Positions 20,591-22,411 of a stretch of DNA of 22,411 nt are shown in pieces. The DNA is taken from assembly GCA_041477005.1 (NCBI GenBank), contig JBGOUJ010000046.1, forward strand, positions 1 to 22,411. The letters run 5' to 3'. The translations under genes were made by a program, and so were the position numbers. The notes beneath the pieces were generated by a model. The model did not search any database, was not told the origin of the DNA, and worked only from the letters and a program-made list of their open reading frames with translations. The stretch comes from JBGOUJ01 sp041477005 (GTDB lineage: Bacteria; Acidobacteriota; Terriglobia; Bryobacterales; JACQDG01). How positions within the stretch are numbered: position 1 is the first letter of the stretch; each line of letters begins with the position of its first letter.

Positions 20591-22132
20591 TCAGCGCGAT
20601 GCCTGCTCCCGCCGTTGTTGCGCCTCGCCCAGCCACTGCGCCATCTTCTCGTCCTTCGCAGCGTAATAAGCCCAGTCTTGGGCAGTAGCGCGCCAGCGAT
20701 AATCGCGGATCGTCATGTCGATGCCGCGGTCGATGAGGAATTGCATGGCTTCGTAGTTTTTGTGAAAATGCGCCAGCTCATGCAGGATGCTGGCGGGCTC
20801 ATGGGAGCTCCAGTTCGTGTTGATATCAGCCCCGTGACCGAGAAGAAAGTCGGCGACCTCGAAGTGGTTGTTGATGACCGCCCAGGCGAGCGCGGTGTCG
20901 AGAACCTGTTGCACAGTGGGCTCGCCCCATTGCAGATCCCTCCGGGCGAAGGCACTGTTAGCGGGAAAATGATTCGCGGGGTCGCCCAGGGCGGGCTTGC
21001 CCGCCGCGTCGAACCAGCGTTTCACGCGTGCGAGGTCCCCGTTCCCGGCTGCATGTGGCAGATCGTCGGGGAGGCGCCAGATGCGCAGCAGCATCGGAAG
21101 CAGATGGGGCTTCGCATACACGAACGCGAATTCAATGGCCTGCGATTGCGGCGGCACAGGACTGCGCAGCAGAGCGGGATCGAGATCGAGAAGAGCGGTA
21201 GTGAAAGCGGCGCGATCGCGCCGCAATCCGCCGACAAAGGATGTCAGGTCGCCGTCGTTCACCGCGCGCACGACCTGTCGCATGACAAAAGCTTGCCAGG
21301 GCCCGGCCGGGTCGGCGTTGGTAAAGGCTGTGATCTCGGAGTCCGCGATGATGTATTGGACAAAGGCGGTACGTCCCGGCCCGCCATCGATCTGACTTCC
21401 CAGCTCGGCGTCAAGCGTGATGGCCCGATCCAACAGCAGCGCCGCTGCGGTTTCGTGCTGGAACCGGCAGGCACAAAGGAACGCTTCGTTCACCGCGGCA
21501 AGATCAAAGCTGTTCGTCTCAAGGCATGCGCGAACGCCATTGACGTCGCCGCGCGCGGTAAAGAACTTGAGCGACGGGGGAAGAAGGCCTCTGCGGTGGA
21601 AGAGATCGAGCAACCCCCTTGCCCGGTCACGGATCAGGTTGTCGCATACCGAGGGTGCGACGACTGCGCCGGCATCAATCAGGAGCTCGGCACATGCCGC
21701 GCGCGTGTACTGCTGCTCTCGGGATGGGTCGAAGCTGTCGCTGTAGGATTCGGTAGCCATCCCGAGCAGCCCACCGTCGTTTTCATCCTCCCTCCACGAC
21801 AATAACGCCGGGTATTCAGCCAAAAGCTGCCGTAGACCTTCGATGTCATTGTCATGGATGCAGCGGCGGGCTTGGGATAAGGCCCACTCGAGTCCCCTGC
21901 CGAGGCGTTGCTTTACTTCTTTAACCAGGTCCTGCCAGCCTGGAAACCCATATTCGCGCGCCAGCACTAGCTGGGCATCACGCTGCGACAACGGCAGTTT
22001 GGCTTTGGGCAGATGGGCACGTGCCCGGTCGATGGCGCCTGGATCGCCGGCAGCGATGCCACGGGCCAGTTTCTTGGCTTGTTTGCGCAGGGATTCCAGC
22101 GAGGGACGAGCAGGAAGTTTCGATGTGGTCAT
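20591..22132 (-). CDS. Ankyrin-repeat protein
   Basis: The 513-residue product has an N-terminal module SLESLRKQAKKLARGIAAGDPGAIDRARAH...LPLSQRDAQLVLAREYGFPGWQDLVKEVKQRL (about 12-75) that recurs in front of ankyrin repeats in soil bacteria. A long array of helical repeats follows, most clearly at about 85-115 (ARRCIHDNDIEGLRQLLAEYPAL), 145-160, and 400-480, for example TALAWAVINNHFEVADFLLGHGADINTNW and ILHELAHFHKNYEAMQFLIDRGIDMTIRD. There is no signal peptide or membrane segment, so it is probably cytoplasmic and binds proteins; its partner is unknown. The start is secure: AAGGAGGT, an ideal Shine-Dalgarno, ends 5 bases before the ATG at 22132. That is far stronger than the ribosome-binding sites of the other genes here and may mark a different origin. 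Confidence 0.9.
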   Translation of the reverse strand: MTTSKLPARPSLESLRKQAKKLARGIAAGDPGAIDRARAHLPKAKLPLSQRDAQLVLAREYGFPGWQDLVKEVKQRLGRGLEWALSQARRCIHDNDIEGLRQLLAEYPALLSWREDENDGGLLGMATESYSDSFDPSREQQYTRAACAELLIDAGAVVAPSVCDNLIRDRARGLLDLFHRRGLLPPSLKFFTARGDVNGVRACLETNSFDLAAVNEAFLCACRFQHETAAALLLDRAITLDAELGSQIDGGPGRTAFVQYIIADSEITAFTNADPAGPWQAFVMRQVVRAVNDGDLTSFVGGLRRDRAAFTTALLDLDPALLRSPVPPQSQAIEFAFVYAKPHLLPMLLRIWRLPDDLPHAAGNGDLARVKRWFDAAGKPALGDPANHFPANSAFARRDLQWGEPTVQQVLDTALAWAVINNHFEVADFLLGHGADINTNWSSHEPASILHELAHFHKNYEAMQFLIDRGIDMTIRDYRWRATAQDWAYYAAKDEKMAQWLGEAQQRREQASR

Positions 22133-22291
22133 TACGACCTCCTTTCAAGAGCGCCTGTGACCCGCTGATACAGGCTGAAAGAAGGTGCAAAGCACGCTGT
22201 GTGGATCGAAGCAGGTGGGATTGTTCCCTTGCCGCGGGCCGGTGGTGCCCTGTCGCACGCTGTGGCTAGTATCCGCAACTTGCAACGGCAC

Positions 22292-22411
22292 TGTCAAGCT
22301 GCAGTCTTGTCTCATGCAAGATGAGCCTGAAGGAGGAGTTTGTTTCTCACACAAGATGAGCCTAAAGGGTGGGGGGCGGTGGATGCTGGGGATTGACAAT
22401 CCACGTGCAGG
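22292..22411 (+). mobile_element. Possible end of an insertion sequence with repeated terminal motif
   Basis: CAAGATGAGCCTGAAGG (22317-22333) and CAAGATGAGCCTAAAGG (22352-22368) are direct repeats with one mismatch, 35 bases apart. A TG at 22292 (TGTCAAGCTGCAG) could be the outer end. Multiple direct copies of a terminal motif inside an end that begins TG are a feature of IS21-type elements. No transposase is within the window, so this is only a suggestion. Confidence 0.3.

Overview
The window is high-GC bacterial DNA, most likely from an Acidobacteriota genome (Solibacteres/Bryobacterales-like). The pointers are two proteins of the VWFA-related family and a PadR regulator paired with an ADOP-type permease, both families being characteristic of that phylum, plus several families of short intergenic repeats. 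The assignment comes from gene content only and is an inference.

Layout. 1-204 is the tail of a secreted VWFA-related protein. 515-5242 is a same-strand run: purA, then the molybdenum-cofactor genes moeA-moaC-moaB, then a second VWFA-related protein whose start overlaps the moaB stop. thiG follows (5294-6067). 6094-6465 is a mirrored array of 7-bp repeats facing the end of a minus-strand ftsB-like gene. cutA runs divergently from ftsB; a small exported beta-rich protein is on the minus strand and a DUF218 (YdcF/SanA-like) membrane protein on the plus strand. 8213-8405 is a tandem repeat leading into a two-gene heterodimeric ABC exporter (8408-12151), followed by guaB and ada.

The right half is accessory DNA. 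It holds an overlapping RHH antitoxin / PIN toxin / zinc-ribbon trio (15058-16009), an intact DUF433 antitoxin in front of a truncated DUF5615 toxin (16375-16014, minus), and the 5' part of a tRNA-Pro(GGG) gene that loses its T-arm and 3' acceptor strand (16473-16522). A padR-ADOP pair follows on the minus strand. A second copy of the tRNA-Pro anticodon stem-loop lies at 20185-20204, preceded by four GGGGTCCAA iterons and two TGTAAGTC repeats. The identical 20-bp tRNA core on both sides of the 3.7-kb padR-ADOP segment looks like a decayed attL/attR pair without an integrase. An ankyrin-repeat protein on the minus strand and a possible insertion-sequence end close the window.

Two patterns cut across the genes. 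First, four plus-strand genes (thiG, the DUF218 gene, guaB, ada) carry a TANNNT hexamer beginning exactly 12 nt before the start codon, the spacing expected of leaderless mRNAs; this also picks the start codon for two of them (TTG and GTG). Second, at least four unrelated intergenic repeat families are present, and some of their copies run into the apparent N-termini of neighbouring genes.
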